Source: Stutzerimonas stutzeri (GTDB taxonomy: Bacteria > Pseudomonadota > Gammaproteobacteria > Pseudomonadales > Pseudomonadaceae). From it: DNA of 64,000 nt. Below, in pieces: positions 27,562 through 37,997 of the stretch (its first letter is position 1; each line of letters begins with the position of its first letter). A program made the position numbers and the translations under genes. A model generated the notes under the pieces. That model was given only the letters and a program-made list of their open reading frames with translations. It was not told the origin of the DNA and ran no database searches. The stretch lies in contig NZ_JAGQFP010000001.1 of assembly GCF_019090095.1 (NCBI RefSeq), positions 1 to 64,000 of the forward strand, in the 5' to 3' direction.

Positions 27562-28938
27562 TCAATACACCCAGACCTCGACTCGCCGGTTCTTGATGCG
27601 CCCGGTTTCGCTGTTGGACGCCACCGGTAGTTGATCGCCCAAGCCGCGGATGTCCTTGACGAGTACTCCGCCACGCGACAGCTCGCGCCGCACCGCCATG
27701 GCGCGTAGCTTCGACAGCAGTTCGGTGCGCGTCGAGTCGCCTTTTGCGTCGCCAAAACCCACCAGTACCGCGGCATCCATGGTTTTGTCGGTGCGTCGCA
27801 AATAGTCGATCAGGCGCCCGATGTCGCGCTGGGCTTTGTTGTCCAACTGAGCGCTGCCTTCATCGAAACGGAAGTTGACCGTGAGCCGCTGAGCCTCCCT
27901 GGACAGGGCCTGGTAGAGCGGCGGCATGGCGGGCTGAGGTGGAAGCTGGATGGCGTTGATGGTTTGCGCAACGTAACCGGACTGCGCCACGATGCTTTGC
28001 CCGGCAGTGCTGTGTACGAAGTCGAGGTAGGCACGGGTCCAGTCCGATTGATGGCCTGGGTCGGCATAGAAGAACAGCCGCCGGGACAGGGGATAGTCTT
28101 CGGTCGCGACCAGGGCGGTAGAGGGCGGCATCGGCTGCGAGTCGCCATCGGCTATCGCCAGGGCTTTTGATGTGCCGACCGACGCGAGGCCGACGAAACC
28201 GATCGCACCGGGGCGGCTGCTGACTTGTTTCGAGAGCTGGTCATTGGACTCGTAGCGCGCGGCATCATCGGCCAGCGTCTTGTGCTCCCTGCCCAGCACC
28301 AGTTCCTTGAAGGTGTCGTAGGTACCGGACTGGTCATCGCGGGCGTGCAACTCCACCGCGAGATTCTCGCCGCCCAGTTCCCGCCAGTTGGTTATTTCGC
28401 CCGCGAACAGGCGCGCGACCTGCTCGACGCTGAGCGAGGCGATTCGGTTGCTCGGGTGAACGATGATGGCCAGACCGTCGATCGCGATGACCTGTTCAGC
28501 CTGAGCGCTGCGCAAGTCGCCGAGCGCGGCAAGGCTTTGCCGTTCGCTGTCCTTGATGGGGCGGGAGGCGGCGGCCAGGTCGGCGGAACCGTCTTTCAGT
28601 CCGGCAAAGCCGGTGCCTGTTCCGTGGGCGGCGACCAGTGCGTGGATCGATCGACCGCTGCTGTCGATGGCACTGATGCGCTGTTCGTTGTCACGTCCGG
28701 CCGGGGTGATGCGTACCGAACCCATGCCCTGTGCTTCGAACATCCCGGCAATCAGCATCGGTGCCAGTTTTGCCCCTACGGTATTCGATCCCTGTATGCG
28801 CAGCACGGCTTCGCTGTCGTCCTTGGCAGCGGTCGCGGCCATGACGCCGTCGACGATCGCGCCGCTGACGATCAGGCCGAGCAATGCCAGGCGCAGCGCC
28901 CGTTTTCCCAGGGTGCGTACGGACGCGGTACATGCCAT
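27562..28938 (-). CDS. PstS-like phosphate-binding domain fused to OmpA domain
   Basis: Exported protein of 458 residues. After a signal segment (about 12-34), residues about 42-315 form a PstS-like periplasmic binding domain (LRIQGSNTVGAKLAPMLIAG, DLAAASRPIKDSE, DDQSGTYDTFKELVLG). Residues about 345-458 are an OmpA peptidoglycan-binding domain (FDEGSAQLDNKAQRDIGRL ... NRRVEVWVY). Such fusions occur in pseudomonads and probably tether a phosphate- or oxyanion-binding module to the cell wall. A weak Pho-box-like repeat lies upstream. Confidence 0.85.
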   Translation of the reverse strand: MACTASVRTLGKRALRLALLGLIVSGAIVDGVMAATAAKDDSEAVLRIQGSNTVGAKLAPMLIAGMFEAQGMGSVRITPAGRDNEQRISAIDSSGRSIHALVAAHGTGTGFAGLKDGSADLAAASRPIKDSERQSLAALGDLRSAQAEQVIAIDGLAIIVHPSNRIASLSVEQVARLFAGEITNWRELGGENLAVELHARDDQSGTYDTFKELVLGREHKTLADDAARYESNDQLSKQVSSRPGAIGFVGLASVGTSKALAIADGDSQPMPPSTALVATEDYPLSRRLFFYADPGHQSDWTRAYLDFVHSTAGQSIVAQSGYVAQTINAIQLPPQPAMPPLYQALSREAQRLTVNFRFDEGSAQLDNKAQRDIGRLIDYLRRTDKTMDAAVLVGFGDAKGDSTRTELLSKLRAMAVRRELSRGGVLVKDIRGLGDQLPVASNSETGRIKNRRVEVWVY

Positions 28939-28984
28939 GTAGCGACTCTCCCTTTTTAAGAAGCGGAGAGATTAAGACGCTTTG

Positions 28985-29002
28985 GTTACCGTCCCGTGAC
29001 AG
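28985..29002 (-). promoter_or_regulatory. Weak Pho-box-like repeat upstream of the PstS/OmpA gene
   Basis: On the minus strand CTGTCAC-GGGA-CGGTAAC: the first repeat fits the PhoB half-site, the second only at 5 of 7 positions. It is 47-64 bases upstream of the start. Confidence 0.3.
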
Positions 29003-29020
29003 TGCGCCGCCAGCGTGCGC

Positions 29021-29833
29021 TTAGCTGAGGGCGATCCAGACCGGGCAGTGGTCCGAGGGCTTGTCCATGCTGCGGATGTCGTAATCGACGCCGCAATCGG
29101 TGACCCGCTGATGCAGGCCGGCGGTGGTCAGGATCAGATCGATGCGCAGCCCTCGACGCGGATCATCCTCGAAGCCGCGGCTGCGGTAGTCGAACCAGCT
29201 GAAGCGATCGACCACCTCGGGATTGAGCGTTCGGAAGCTGTCCTGCAAGCCCCAGTTCTTCAAGCGTGCCAGCCACTCGCGTTCCTCCGGCAGAAAGCTG
29301 CACTTGCCGGTCCGTAGCCAGCGTTTGGCGTTCACGTCGCCAATGCCGATGTCGCAGTCTTCGGGGGAAATGTTGAAGTCGCCCATGACCGCAACCGACT
29401 GGTCGGGTGTGAAGCGTTCTTCGAGCAGCGCCTGGAGGTCGGCATAGAACTTGGTTTTGGCGGGGAACTTGGTGGGATGCGCGCGGCTTTCGCCTTGCGG
29501 GAAATAGCCGTTCATCACGGTCACCGGCTCGCCATTGCCGTCGGCGAATCGGCCCCAGATGAAGCGCTTCTGCGATTCCTCGCCGTCGCCGGGAAAGCCC
29601 TTGTGGATTTCCAGCGGCGCCTGCCGGGACAGCAGGGCAACGCCGTAATGGCCCTTCTGGCCATGGAAGTGCACGTGATAGCCCAGCGCTTCGATTTCGG
29701 CCTGCGGGAACTGCTCATCCGCGACCTTGGTTTCCTGCAAACCGATGACGTCGGGTTGATGCTTTTCGATCAGCGCCGCCAGTTGATGAGGCCTGGCGCG
29801 TAGTCCATTGATATTGAAGGAAACAATTTTCAT
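29021..29833 (-). CDS. xthA: Exodeoxyribonuclease III
   Basis: Mg-dependent AP endonuclease/3'-exonuclease of base-excision repair, 270 residues. Visible: start [14 protein letters not shown], catalytic glutamate in GLQETKV (near residue 35), [15 protein letters not shown], and the terminal [10 protein letters not shown] with the catalytic Asp/His pair. Complete and of normal length. Confidence 0.96.
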   Translation of the reverse strand: MKIVSFNINGLRARPHQLAALIEKHQPDVIGLQETKVADEQFPQAEIEALGYHVHFHGQKGHYGVALLSRQAPLEIHKGFPGDGEESQKRFIWGRFADGNGEPVTVMNGYFPQGESRAHPTKFPAKTKFYADLQALLEERFTPDQSVAVMGDFNISPEDCDIGIGDVNAKRWLRTGKCSFLPEEREWLARLKNWGLQDSFRTLNPEVVDRFSWFDYRSRGFEDDPRRGLRIDLILTTAGLHQRVTDCGVDYDIRSMDKPSDHCPVWIALS

Positions 29834-29996
29834 GGCTGCCGCCTCTGGGAAAAACCGGGATATTAATCGTTTCGCGCGATCCGGCGCGAATCCTAACGGG
29901 AAAGCTGGCGCTGTTCCGCACTGAGGCGGCGCGAGTGCAGGGCTGGTGCTAACGTGAAATCAGCGCTTACACCAGAAGAACCAGAAGAGAACCGTC

Positions 29997-30635
29997 ATGC
30001 CGATGCCTGCTGAAGTACGCCTGCTGGACAGTGGTTACGCCAGGGAAGCCCGCTCACTGCTGTACAACGCTTATCGACACGAGCCCACCTTCGCCTATCT
30101 GTTCGAAGCCGATCGACCCGGTTACGACCAGCGCGTGCGGGCGACGATACGCGAGCTGGTCAATCAGCACCTGCTTCAGGACCAGCCTGCACTGGGCTTG
30201 TTGGTCGATGACCGGCTCATCGCCGTGGCCTTGATCGCCCCGCCGCAGCGTCGGCTGGATGTCACCGAGAGCTGGGCCTGGCGGATGCGCATGTTGTTGA
30301 CCGCCGGGTTCCGCTGTACGCGGCGCTATCTCGACTACCATGCGGCCGTGCTGGGTTGCCTGCCACCGGGGGCGTTCCATGTGCTGCCGCTGATGGGCGT
30401 CCACCCGCAGTTCCAAGGGCAGCATTACGGCGAGCAGCTGCTCGAGGCGCTGCATAACTGGTGCGCGGGCGACACGGCATCGCAAGGCCTGGTGATCGAC
30501 ACGGGTAACGCTCGTTATCTGCACTTCTACGAGCGTCAGGGCTATGAGGACATCGGGCAGGTGGCGATCGGCCCGGTGGTCGAGCATGTGTTCTTTCACC
30601 CTGCGCCGCGCCGAGTCGAAGCCCGCGGCGGCTGA
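29997..30635 (+). CDS. GNAT family N-acetyltransferase
   Basis: Acetyl-CoA-dependent transferase of 212 residues. The acetyl-CoA site is in VHPQFQGQHYGEQLLEALHNW (V-x-P-x-x-Q-G-x-x-Y-G) at about 137-157, followed by LVIDTGNARYLHFYERQGYEDIG. The substrate cannot be predicted. It sits alone, 146 bases before tamA. Confidence 0.85.
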   Translation: MPMPAEVRLLDSGYAREARSLLYNAYRHEPTFAYLFEADRPGYDQRVRATIRELVNQHLLQDQPALGLLVDDRLIAVALIAPPQRRLDVTESWAWRMRMLLTAGFRCTRRYLDYHAAVLGCLPPGAFHVLPLMGVHPQFQGQHYGEQLLEALHNWCAGDTASQGLVIDTGNARYLHFYERQGYEDIGQVAIGPVVEHVFFHPAPRRVEARGG

Positions 30636-30781
30636 AGCCGAATTTTGCACAGGCCGCGCAGTCCAACCGGTGGATGCCCGACGAAGTCCCTCCCAATGTT
30701 CTGCCTGATGCCGCTCCCAACAAGACGCACACGGCGCAGCCAGCCCGAGCGCCGGTGCGCGTCGTGCTAGCATCGCCCGCT

Positions 30782-32509
30782 ATGCGCTTATCGTTTTTTT
30801 GTCGACTCCTCGTGCTCGGCACCAGCCTGCTCGCCTCCATGGCGGTCCGCTCGGCGGAACTCGATGTGATTATCGAACCGTCCAAGCGCGCCCTGCGCGA
30901 GAACGTCGAGAACTATATCGGCAGCCTGGGCGATCGTGACGAGCAGGAGCTGCTGCGTTACAGCCGCATTGCCCAGCAACAGGCAGAGAAAGCGTTACAG
31001 GCGCTGGGCTATTACCACGGTCAGTTCGACATCGATGTCTCCGGTGGCGAGAACCCGCGAATGACCGTGCGCATTCAGCCTGGCGAACCGGTTCGCCTGC
31101 GCAACGTCACGCTGCGCGTGGAAGGGCCTGCTGCCGAACTGAGCCGCTTCAGGGTGCCGCGCAAGGTGCTCAACAGCGGCGACGTGCTCAACCACGGCCG
31201 CTACGAAGAGGCGAAGCAGCAGATTCTCAACCAGGCCTCGCGCTACGGTTTCTTCGACGGTCGCTTCCAACGCCAACGGCTGGCCATCGACCCTGCGGTG
31301 AATACCGCGGACGTCGAGCTGGTGTTCGTCAGTGGCCCGCGCTACGTCCTCGGGGATGTACGTTTCGAAGGCGATTCGCCCTTCGATCCCGATCTGCTGG
31401 CCCGCATGGTGCCGTTCGACGCCGGCACGCCCTACGACTCGGAGCTGGTAGCGGACCTGACCCAGGCGATGCAGTCGAGTGGCTATTTCGAAGGGGTTCG
31501 GGTCGACGCCAATCCGGCCAATGCCCAGCAGCAGCGCATCCCCGTGGCGGTACAGCTGACCACGCGCGAGCCGCGAACCCTGGGACTCGGCCTGGGATTC
31601 TCCACCGACGTGGGGCCGCGCATGCGTTTTGACTTCCTGCGCCACTGGGTCAACGCCAAGGGCCACAGCTACGGGCTGGAATCCGAGCTGTCGGCGCCGC
31701 GCCAGAATATCGGGCTCTGGTACGACGTGCCGCTGGACCCGCCGCTGACCGACAAACTGCGCTATGCCGCCGGCTATCAGTTCGAGCAGCTGGCCGACAG
31801 CGACAGTCAGAGCAAGCTGCTGACGGTCGGCCCCGAGTGGCACCGCAAGCTGCCCAGTGGCTGGAAGCGCGTCTGGGCGCTGAAATGGCGCCATGAACAG
31901 TACGAGCTGGGTGATGACGCCGGCATCAGCACCTTGCTGATGCCCGGAGTCAGCTACAGCTATCTGCGCAGCGACAACCGAATCGATCCCAGCCGTGGTT
32001 ATCGCCTCGAGTTCGAACTGGCCGCCGCGAAGGAAGGACTGCTGTCCGATGCCGATCTGATTCACGCGAACACCACGATCAAGGGCCTGATCACGCTCGC
32101 CGGGCGCCACCGCTTCCTCGGGCGGGTGCAGGTTGGCGGCAACTGGACCAACGAATACACCAATGTGCCGCCGTCGTTGCGCTATTTCGCCGGGGGCGAT
32201 CAGAGCGTGCGTGGCTACGACTACCAAAGCCTTTCGCCGACCAATTCGGACGGCGACAAGGTGGGCGGTCGCTATCAATTGGCGGTCAGCGCCGAGTATC
32301 AATACGCGCTGACGGACAAGTGGCGCGTCGCCTCCTTCATCGACCAGGGCAATGCGTTCAACTCGCTGGAGCTGCCATCGTTGAAGAGCAGTGTCGGGCT
32401 GGGCGTTCGCTGGGTGTCACCGGTTGGCCCGATCCGCATCGACCTGGCGCATCCGCTGGATGACGAGGGCGGCGTGCGGCTGCATTTCTCCATGGGGCCA
32501 GAGCTTTGA
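30782..32509 (+). CDS. tamA: Translocation and assembly module subunit TamA
   Basis: Outer-membrane Omp85/BamA-family protein, 575 residues from the ATG at 30782, which gives a proper signal peptide (MRLSFFCRLLVLGTSLL, cut near SA). Three POTRA domains fill about 25-265 and a 16-strand barrel the rest, with the Omp85 motif VRGYDYQSLSP and a C-terminal strand ending in a hydrophobic residue (LHFSMGPEL). Works with TamB in autotransporter insertion and phospholipid traffic. Its stop overlaps the TTG start of tamB. Confidence 0.93.
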   Translation: MRLSFFCRLLVLGTSLLASMAVRSAELDVIIEPSKRALRENVENYIGSLGDRDEQELLRYSRIAQQQAEKALQALGYYHGQFDIDVSGGENPRMTVRIQPGEPVRLRNVTLRVEGPAAELSRFRVPRKVLNSGDVLNHGRYEEAKQQILNQASRYGFFDGRFQRQRLAIDPAVNTADVELVFVSGPRYVLGDVRFEGDSPFDPDLLARMVPFDAGTPYDSELVADLTQAMQSSGYFEGVRVDANPANAQQQRIPVAVQLTTREPRTLGLGLGFSTDVGPRMRFDFLRHWVNAKGHSYGLESELSAPRQNIGLWYDVPLDPPLTDKLRYAAGYQFEQLADSDSQSKLLTVGPEWHRKLPSGWKRVWALKWRHEQYELGDDAGISTLLMPGVSYSYLRSDNRIDPSRGYRLEFELAAAKEGLLSDADLIHANTTIKGLITLAGRHRFLGRVQVGGNWTNEYTNVPPSLRYFAGGDQSVRGYDYQSLSPTNSDGDKVGGRYQLAVSAEYQYALTDKWRVASFIDQGNAFNSLELPSLKSSVGLGVRWVSPVGPIRIDLAHPLDDEGGVRLHFSMGPEL

Positions 32510-35500
32510 GGCGAACCCTGAAGGTCTTCGGCTGGGCATTACTGGGCCTGATGCTGCTGGTGTTGCTGATCGCCCTCGCGGCGGGTGCGGTACTGGGCAC
32601 CACCGCCGGCAGCCGCTGGGTGCTTGGCAAGGTACCCGGCGTGCAGGTCGAGGATTTTCGCGGGCGTCTCGCCGGCCGGTGGCAGGCGCAGCGGCTGGTG
32701 TGGGAGCAGGACGGTAGCCGCGTCGAGGTGCAGTCGCCGCATATGGACTGGTCACCGCTGTGCCTGCTGCGCCTGGCACTTTGCGTCGATGAGCTGGTAG
32801 CGGGCGATATCGAGCTGCAATTTCCACCGGCGGCCGAGGACGATAGCCCGAACGAGCCGTTCAGCCTGCCCGAACTCAAGTTGCCACTGGAGCTGCGTGT
32901 CGAACGCGTGCAGATCGGCAACCTCCGATTGAATGGCGTCGAACAACTCCAGGGCTTGCAACTGCGCGCGAACTGGCAGCGGCAGGGCCTCGACATCAAT
33001 GCGCTGGAACTGCGCCGCGAAGACCTGATCCTGGACCTCAGCGGCCAGCTTCAACCCAATGGGGAATGGCCGTTGAGGCTGGCCGGCACGGCGGCGCTGC
33101 GCTCGCCCGATGGGCAACCCTGGGCGCTGAGGATCGCCATCGATGGCGAGCTGCAAGAGCACCTGATGCTGAACGTCGAAAGCCAGGGCTATCTGGACGC
33201 CAAGCTCGGTGGTCGGATACGCCCGTTGGAGCCCTCATTGCCGGCGAAACTGGGGGTGGTGGTCGAGCGCTTCAAGGCATCCCCAGCGCTGCCCGATGCC
33301 CTGCGGCTCGAGACGCTGGAACTGACCGCCGAAGGCGACCTCGACCAGGGCTACCGGGTGGTCGGCGACGGCCGCCTGCAGGGGGAGGGCGGCGCGGTCG
33401 GTCTCGCCTTGAACGCGCTGGTCGACGCGGCGCGTGCGCAGATCGACGCGCTACAACTGGATGCTGGCGCCGACCAGCGCATCGACATCAGCGGGCAGGC
33501 CAGCTGGCAGGATGGGCTGACGGCCGATGCGCAATTGGCGTGGCGCGATTTCCCCTGGCGTCGGCTGTACCCGGACGTGGACGAGCCGCCCGTGGCATTG
33601 CGCCGTCTGGATGCCGAGATCCAGTACGACAACGGCAACTATCTGGGTAATTTCGATGCGGCCCTGACGGGGCCCTCCGGCGACTTCAGCCTGCAAAGCC
33701 CGGTCAGCGGCAACCTCGAAAAGGTCCATCTACCCCAGTTGGAGTTGCGTGCCGGCCAGGGCAGGGCCAGCGGCAACCTCAGCCTGGGGTTCAGCGATGG
33801 CATCGACTGGAGCACCCGGCTTACGCTGAGCGAGCTCGATCCCTCCTATTGGGTTGCCGAGCTGCCCGGTCAGCTTGGCGGCACCCTAGAAAGCCGCGGC
33901 GTCATGCGCGGGGAGCAGCTGGAGGCGCAGGCGCAGCTGGATCTCGATGGCCGGCTGCGCCAACAACCCCTGAGCCTGCAAGTGGAAGCAAGCGGGCAGG
34001 ATGCCGCGTGGGACATTCCGCGTCTCGATCTGCGTCTGGGCGACAACCGGATTCAGGGCCAAGGACGCTGGGCCGACTCGGTACAGGCGAATCTCGACCT
34101 GGACCTGACTCGGCTCGGACAGCTCTGGCCTGATCTACGCGGGCAACTGGCCGGGCACCTTGCCGTGAGCGGTACGCCGCAGGCACCACAGGGCGAGCTG
34201 GTGCTCGAGGGCAGCAAGATCGCCTTCCAGGACAACGGCGTGAACCAGCTGCAGTTGACGGCTGACTTGGGCGCGGATGAGCGTGCCCGGCTGCGCTTGA
34301 CCGCTGACGGGCTGCAAGCGGGCGACACCGATCTGGGCCAGTTGCAGGTCAGGGCAGCGGGCACGCGGCAGGCGCATCAGGCCGAGCTGGATCTGCGTGG
34401 CCCGCTGCTGGAACTGTCCATGGCCCTCGATGGCGCATTGCGTGGCGACGATTGGCGAGGTCGGCTGGTGCGCGCCGAATTGGACGCCAAAGAGCAGCAT
34501 TGGTCGCTGCAACAGCCCGCGACATTGGAGCGGCTGGCCAGTGGACGTGTCACCTTTGGCGCGCACTGCTGGGCCTCGGGGCCTGCCACGCTCTGTGCCG
34601 AATCCCAGCGGCTGCTGCCCGATCCCCAGCTGCGCTACAAGCTGCGCGATTTTCCGTTGCAGTCGCTCTCCGCCTATCTGCCCGACACGCTGGTCTGGCA
34701 GGGCGAGGTCAATGCCGATTTGTCCGTCGATTTGCCGAGTAGCGGCCCCAGCGGACACATTCGAGTCGATGCCGGGCCGGGTACGCTGCGTATCCGCGAC
34801 GGCGAGCAGTGGCTGGCGTTTCCTTACCAAACCCTGGCGCTGGACAGCGAACTGACGCCGCAGCGAGTCGACAGCCGTGTACGTTTCGAGGGCGGTGAGC
34901 TGGGCGAGCTGGACCTGCGTCTGCAGGTTGATCCGCGGTCCGAGGCGAAGGCGATCGCCGGCAGCTTCCGTTTAAGCCGTCTCGACCTGTCGGTGGCCAG
35001 GCCCTTCATTCCCCAGGTCGACCGCCTGAGTGGTCAACTCAACGGGACCGGCGAGCTGTCCGGCACCCTGAACCAGCCGCAAGTCAACGGTGAGTTGCAA
35101 CTGAGCGATGCCGAGATTGCGGGCAGTCAGTTGCCGGTCAGCTTCGAGCAACTGCAACTGCGAGCGCTGATCGAAGGTGAGCGTGTACGCGTCGATGGCA
35201 ACTGGCGCAGCGGCGAGCAGGGGCAAGGGCGCATTGCCGGCACGCTCGACTGGCGCGATGCGCTGGATCTAGACCTGCGGGTGAGCGGCACCCGGCTGCC
35301 GGTGATCGTCGAGCCTTACGCCGAGCTGGAGGTCGAGCCGGACTTGCGCGTCGAGCTGGCCGACGAGCAACTGGCGGTAAGCGGTAAGGTGCGCGTACCG
35401 CGCGGGAAGATTACCGTGCGTGAGTTGCCGCCCTCGACCGTGCGGGTGTCCGAAGATGCGCAGATCGTTGGCGAGGAGGCCGAGCAAGCGCAGACGCCGT

Positions 35501-36198
35501 TGGCCATTCGCATGGACATCGATGTGGAGGTGGGCAAGGACCGCCTGCGCTTCAGCGGCTTCGGTCTCACGGCTGACCTGGTCGGCCATTTGCACATCGG
35601 TGATGACCTGGACACCCGTGGCGAGCTCAATCTCAACAACGGTCGCTATCGAGCCTACGGCCAGCGCCTGACGATTCGCCGTGCCCAGTTGTTGTTCACG
35701 GGTGTGCTGTCACAACCGTTCCTGAACATCGAAGCCATACGACGGATCGAGTCGGACAACGTGATTGCCGGGCTTCGTATCACCGGCAGCGCCGAGCAGC
35801 CCCGGGTGGATGTATTCGCCGAGCCGGCGATGAGCCAGGAACAGGCCTTGTCCTATCTGGTGCTTGGTCGCCCGCTGGGTGCCGAAACCGGCGATAACAA
35901 CCTGCTGGCGCAAGCGGCACTGGGGCTCGGGCTCGCCGGTAGCTCATCATTCACTGGGAATGTCGCTCAACGATTGGGCATACAGGACTTCCAGCTCGAC
36001 ACCGAAGGGAGCGGTGCGGATACGAGCGTGGTGGCCAGCGGTCGCCTGACCGATCGATTGACGTTGCGCTATGGCGTTGGCGTGTTCGAGTCGGCCAATA
36101 CCATCGCCCTGCGTTATCAACTGACCAAGCGCATTTTCCTCGAGGCCGCCAGCGGACTCGCCAGTTCGCTGGACATCTTCTACCGCCGAAATTTCTGA
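32506..36198 (+). CDS. tamB: Translocation and assembly module subunit TamB
   Basis: Very large inner-membrane-anchored periplasmic protein (1230 residues) with one N-terminal membrane segment (about 8-30) and a long repetitive beta-rich groove. The C-terminal DUF490 domain is plain: LNLNNGRYRAYGQRLTIRRAQ, SYLVLGRPLGAETGDNNLL, and RYQLTKRIFLEAASGLASSLDIFY at the end. The start is TTG overlapping the tamA stop (TTGA), so the pair is translationally coupled. Related to bridge-like lipid transporters (AsmA/VPS13 fold). Confidence 0.94.
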   Translation: MRRTLKVFGWALLGLMLLVLLIALAAGAVLGTTAGSRWVLGKVPGVQVEDFRGRLAGRWQAQRLVWEQDGSRVEVQSPHMDWSPLCLLRLALCVDELVAGDIELQFPPAAEDDSPNEPFSLPELKLPLELRVERVQIGNLRLNGVEQLQGLQLRANWQRQGLDINALELRREDLILDLSGQLQPNGEWPLRLAGTAALRSPDGQPWALRIAIDGELQEHLMLNVESQGYLDAKLGGRIRPLEPSLPAKLGVVVERFKASPALPDALRLETLELTAEGDLDQGYRVVGDGRLQGEGGAVGLALNALVDAARAQIDALQLDAGADQRIDISGQASWQDGLTADAQLAWRDFPWRRLYPDVDEPPVALRRLDAEIQYDNGNYLGNFDAALTGPSGDFSLQSPVSGNLEKVHLPQLELRAGQGRASGNLSLGFSDGIDWSTRLTLSELDPSYWVAELPGQLGGTLESRGVMRGEQLEAQAQLDLDGRLRQQPLSLQVEASGQDAAWDIPRLDLRLGDNRIQGQGRWADSVQANLDLDLTRLGQLWPDLRGQLAGHLAVSGTPQAPQGELVLEGSKIAFQDNGVNQLQLTADLGADERARLRLTADGLQAGDTDLGQLQVRAAGTRQAHQAELDLRGPLLELSMALDGALRGDDWRGRLVRAELDAKEQHWSLQQPATLERLASGRVTFGAHCWASGPATLCAESQRLLPDPQLRYKLRDFPLQSLSAYLPDTLVWQGEVNADLSVDLPSSGPSGHIRVDAGPGTLRIRDGEQWLAFPYQTLALDSELTPQRVDSRVRFEGGELGELDLRLQVDPRSEAKAIAGSFRLSRLDLSVARPFIPQVDRLSGQLNGTGELSGTLNQPQVNGELQLSDAEIAGSQLPVSFEQLQLRALIEGERVRVDGNWRSGEQGQGRIAGTLDWRDALDLDLRVSGTRLPVIVEPYAELEVEPDLRVELADEQLAVSGKVRVPRGKITVRELPPSTVRVSEDAQIVGEEAEQAQTPLAIRMDIDVEVGKDRLRFSGFGLTADLVGHLHIGDDLDTRGELNLNNGRYRAYGQRLTIRRAQLLFTGVLSQPFLNIEAIRRIESDNVIAGLRITGSAEQPRVDVFAEPAMSQEQALSYLVLGRPLGAETGDNNLLAQAALGLGLAGSSSFTGNVAQRLGIQDFQLDTEGSGADTSVVASGRLTDRLTLRYGVGVFESANTIALRYQLTKRIFLEAASGLASSLDIFYRRNF

Positions 36199-36595
36199 GC
36201 GGCGTCGCGTTCCCGCACATTAAAAAATCGCACTGAATGGCTGGCGGTAGCGCGCCGCTGGACTACGCTGACTGAGTTTACGTAACCGGTAACCCAACGC
36301 TGGGGCAAGTTCGCCGTCCGCGGGGTGCCGGATGTGGCGAATGCCGCTGTAAACGGTGCCGCGCCAAGCGCTTGCAGTGGTGGTAGGATCGCTCGGTCGC
36401 ATCTTGCATGGCGGCTGACGCAAGGCTCTAGCATGAGTTTTGCAGGTTACCGGTAGTACCCAGCACATGAGGTCGGGGTCACTGCCGAGTCGCTTCGTAA
36501 CGGTTGGGGGAGGGCGTTCGTACGTCGTGCTTCACGCCGCTCGGTGCGGGCCGCTCGGGCAAGGATGTCTAACATAATTAATAAGGGTGCCTTGA
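36199..36595. promoter_or_regulatory. 397-base gap upstream of the AgcS symporter
   Basis: No gene seen. It contains a perfect 10-base inverted pair, ACCGGTAACC at 36285-36294 and GGTTACCGGT at 36445-36454, about 150 bases apart, which could be paired operator sites. I looked for a glycine riboswitch and did not find its conserved loops. Confidence 0.35.
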
Positions 36596-37948
36596 ATGGA
36601 ATTCCTGCAAAACCTGGTCAATAGCGTTAACGGTCTCGTCTGGGGCCCTCCCATGCTGGTGCTGATTCTGGGCACTGGTCTCTTCCTGATGACAATGCTC
36701 AAGTTCATGCCACTGGCGCGTATCGGCACCGGCTTCGCGCTGATCTGGCGCGGCCGCACGAAAGGCGACGAGGAAACGGGCGAGATCAGTCCGTTCCAGG
36801 CGCTGATGACCTGCCTGGCCGCAACGGTCGGTACCGGCAACATCGCGGGCGTGGCCACGGCGATCTTCCTTGGTGGCCCTGGCGCGTTGTTCTGGATGTG
36901 GTGTACCGCACTGGTGGGCATGGCGACCAAATATTGCGAAGTGGTGCTGGCGGTGCATTACCGCGAAAAAGATGACCGTGGCGAGCACGTCGGTGGGCCG
37001 ATGTACGCCATCAAGAACGGGCTCGGCCAGCGCTGGGTATGGCTGGGCGGCGCTTTCGCCATCTTTGGCGGCCTGGCCGGGTTCGGTATCGGCAACATGG
37101 TGCAGGTCAACAGCATGGCGCTTGCGCTCGAGGCTACGTTCTCCGTGCCGCTTTGGGTCACTGGCCTGGTCACCATGCTGTTCGTCGGCCTGGTCATCCT
37201 GGGTGGTATCAAGCGCATCGGCGCGGTTGCCGCGGCATTGGTGCCGTTCATGTGCGTCGCCTATGTCATCGCAGGCATCGTTGTGCTGGTGGTCAATGCC
37301 GCTGAGATTCCGCATGCGTTCGAACTGATCTTCACCCACGCCTTTACCCCGATTGCAGCCACCGGTGGTTTCGCTGGTGCGGCGGTGATGGCAGCCATTC
37401 GCTTTGGTGTGGCGCGCGGTATCTTCTCCAACGAAGCCGGGCTGGGTACTGCTGGTATCGCTCAGGCTGCCGGTACCACCAACAGCTCGGTTCGCTCCGG
37501 CCTGATCGGCATGATGGGCACGTTCATCGACACGATCATCATCTGCTCGATCACCGGCCTGGCCATCATCTGTTCCGGCGTCTGGACAGGCGGCGAAAGT
37601 GGTGCGGCGCTATCGGCTGCCGCTTTCGAGTCGGCCATGCCGGGCGTTGGCGGCGCGCTGCTGACGATCGCGCTGGTGGTCTTCGCCTTCACCACCATCC
37701 TTGGCTGGAGCTATTTCGGTGAGAAATGCTGGGAGTTCATGGTCGGAACCAAAGCCATCTGGCCGTTCCGGGTAATCTGGGTGCTGGCTGTGCCCTTCGG
37801 CGCGATCGCCCAACTGGATTTCGCCTGGCTGCTGGCCGATACGCTCAATGGCCTGATGGCGATTCCCAACCTGGTATCGCTGTTGTTGCTGAGCCCGGTA
37901 GTGGTCAAGCTGACCAAGGAGTATTTCGCTCGCAACCAGGCGGCGTAA
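36596..37948 (+). CDS. Alanine/glycine:cation symporter (AgcS family)
   Basis: Sodium-coupled amino-acid importer of the AGCS family, 450 residues and about eleven membrane segments. Family blocks: [22 protein letters not shown] with the substrate-site glycines, [30 protein letters not shown], and [16 protein letters not shown]. Followed after 49 bases by tpx, probably a separate unit. Confidence 0.93.
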   Translation: MEFLQNLVNSVNGLVWGPPMLVLILGTGLFLMTMLKFMPLARIGTGFALIWRGRTKGDEETGEISPFQALMTCLAATVGTGNIAGVATAIFLGGPGALFWMWCTALVGMATKYCEVVLAVHYREKDDRGEHVGGPMYAIKNGLGQRWVWLGGAFAIFGGLAGFGIGNMVQVNSMALALEATFSVPLWVTGLVTMLFVGLVILGGIKRIGAVAAALVPFMCVAYVIAGIVVLVVNAAEIPHAFELIFTHAFTPIAATGGFAGAAVMAAIRFGVARGIFSNEAGLGTAGIAQAAGTTNSSVRSGLIGMMGTFIDTIIICSITGLAIICSGVWTGGESGAALSAAAFESAMPGVGGALLTIALVVFAFTTILGWSYFGEKCWEFMVGTKAIWPFRVIWVLAVPFGAIAQLDFAWLLADTLNGLMAIPNLVSLLLLSPVVVKLTKEYFARNQAA

Positions 37949-37997
37949 TCAATCCGGGCGGCAGCTGACGCTGCGGCCCACGACCTCAGGAGTTGAT

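Noticed and set aside
30995..32302. 435-codon minus-strand frame opposite tamA
   Set aside because: Shadow of tamA with no domain match.
36199..36595. Glycine riboswitch before the AgcS symporter
   Set aside because: The conserved aptamer loops could not be found on the plus strand.
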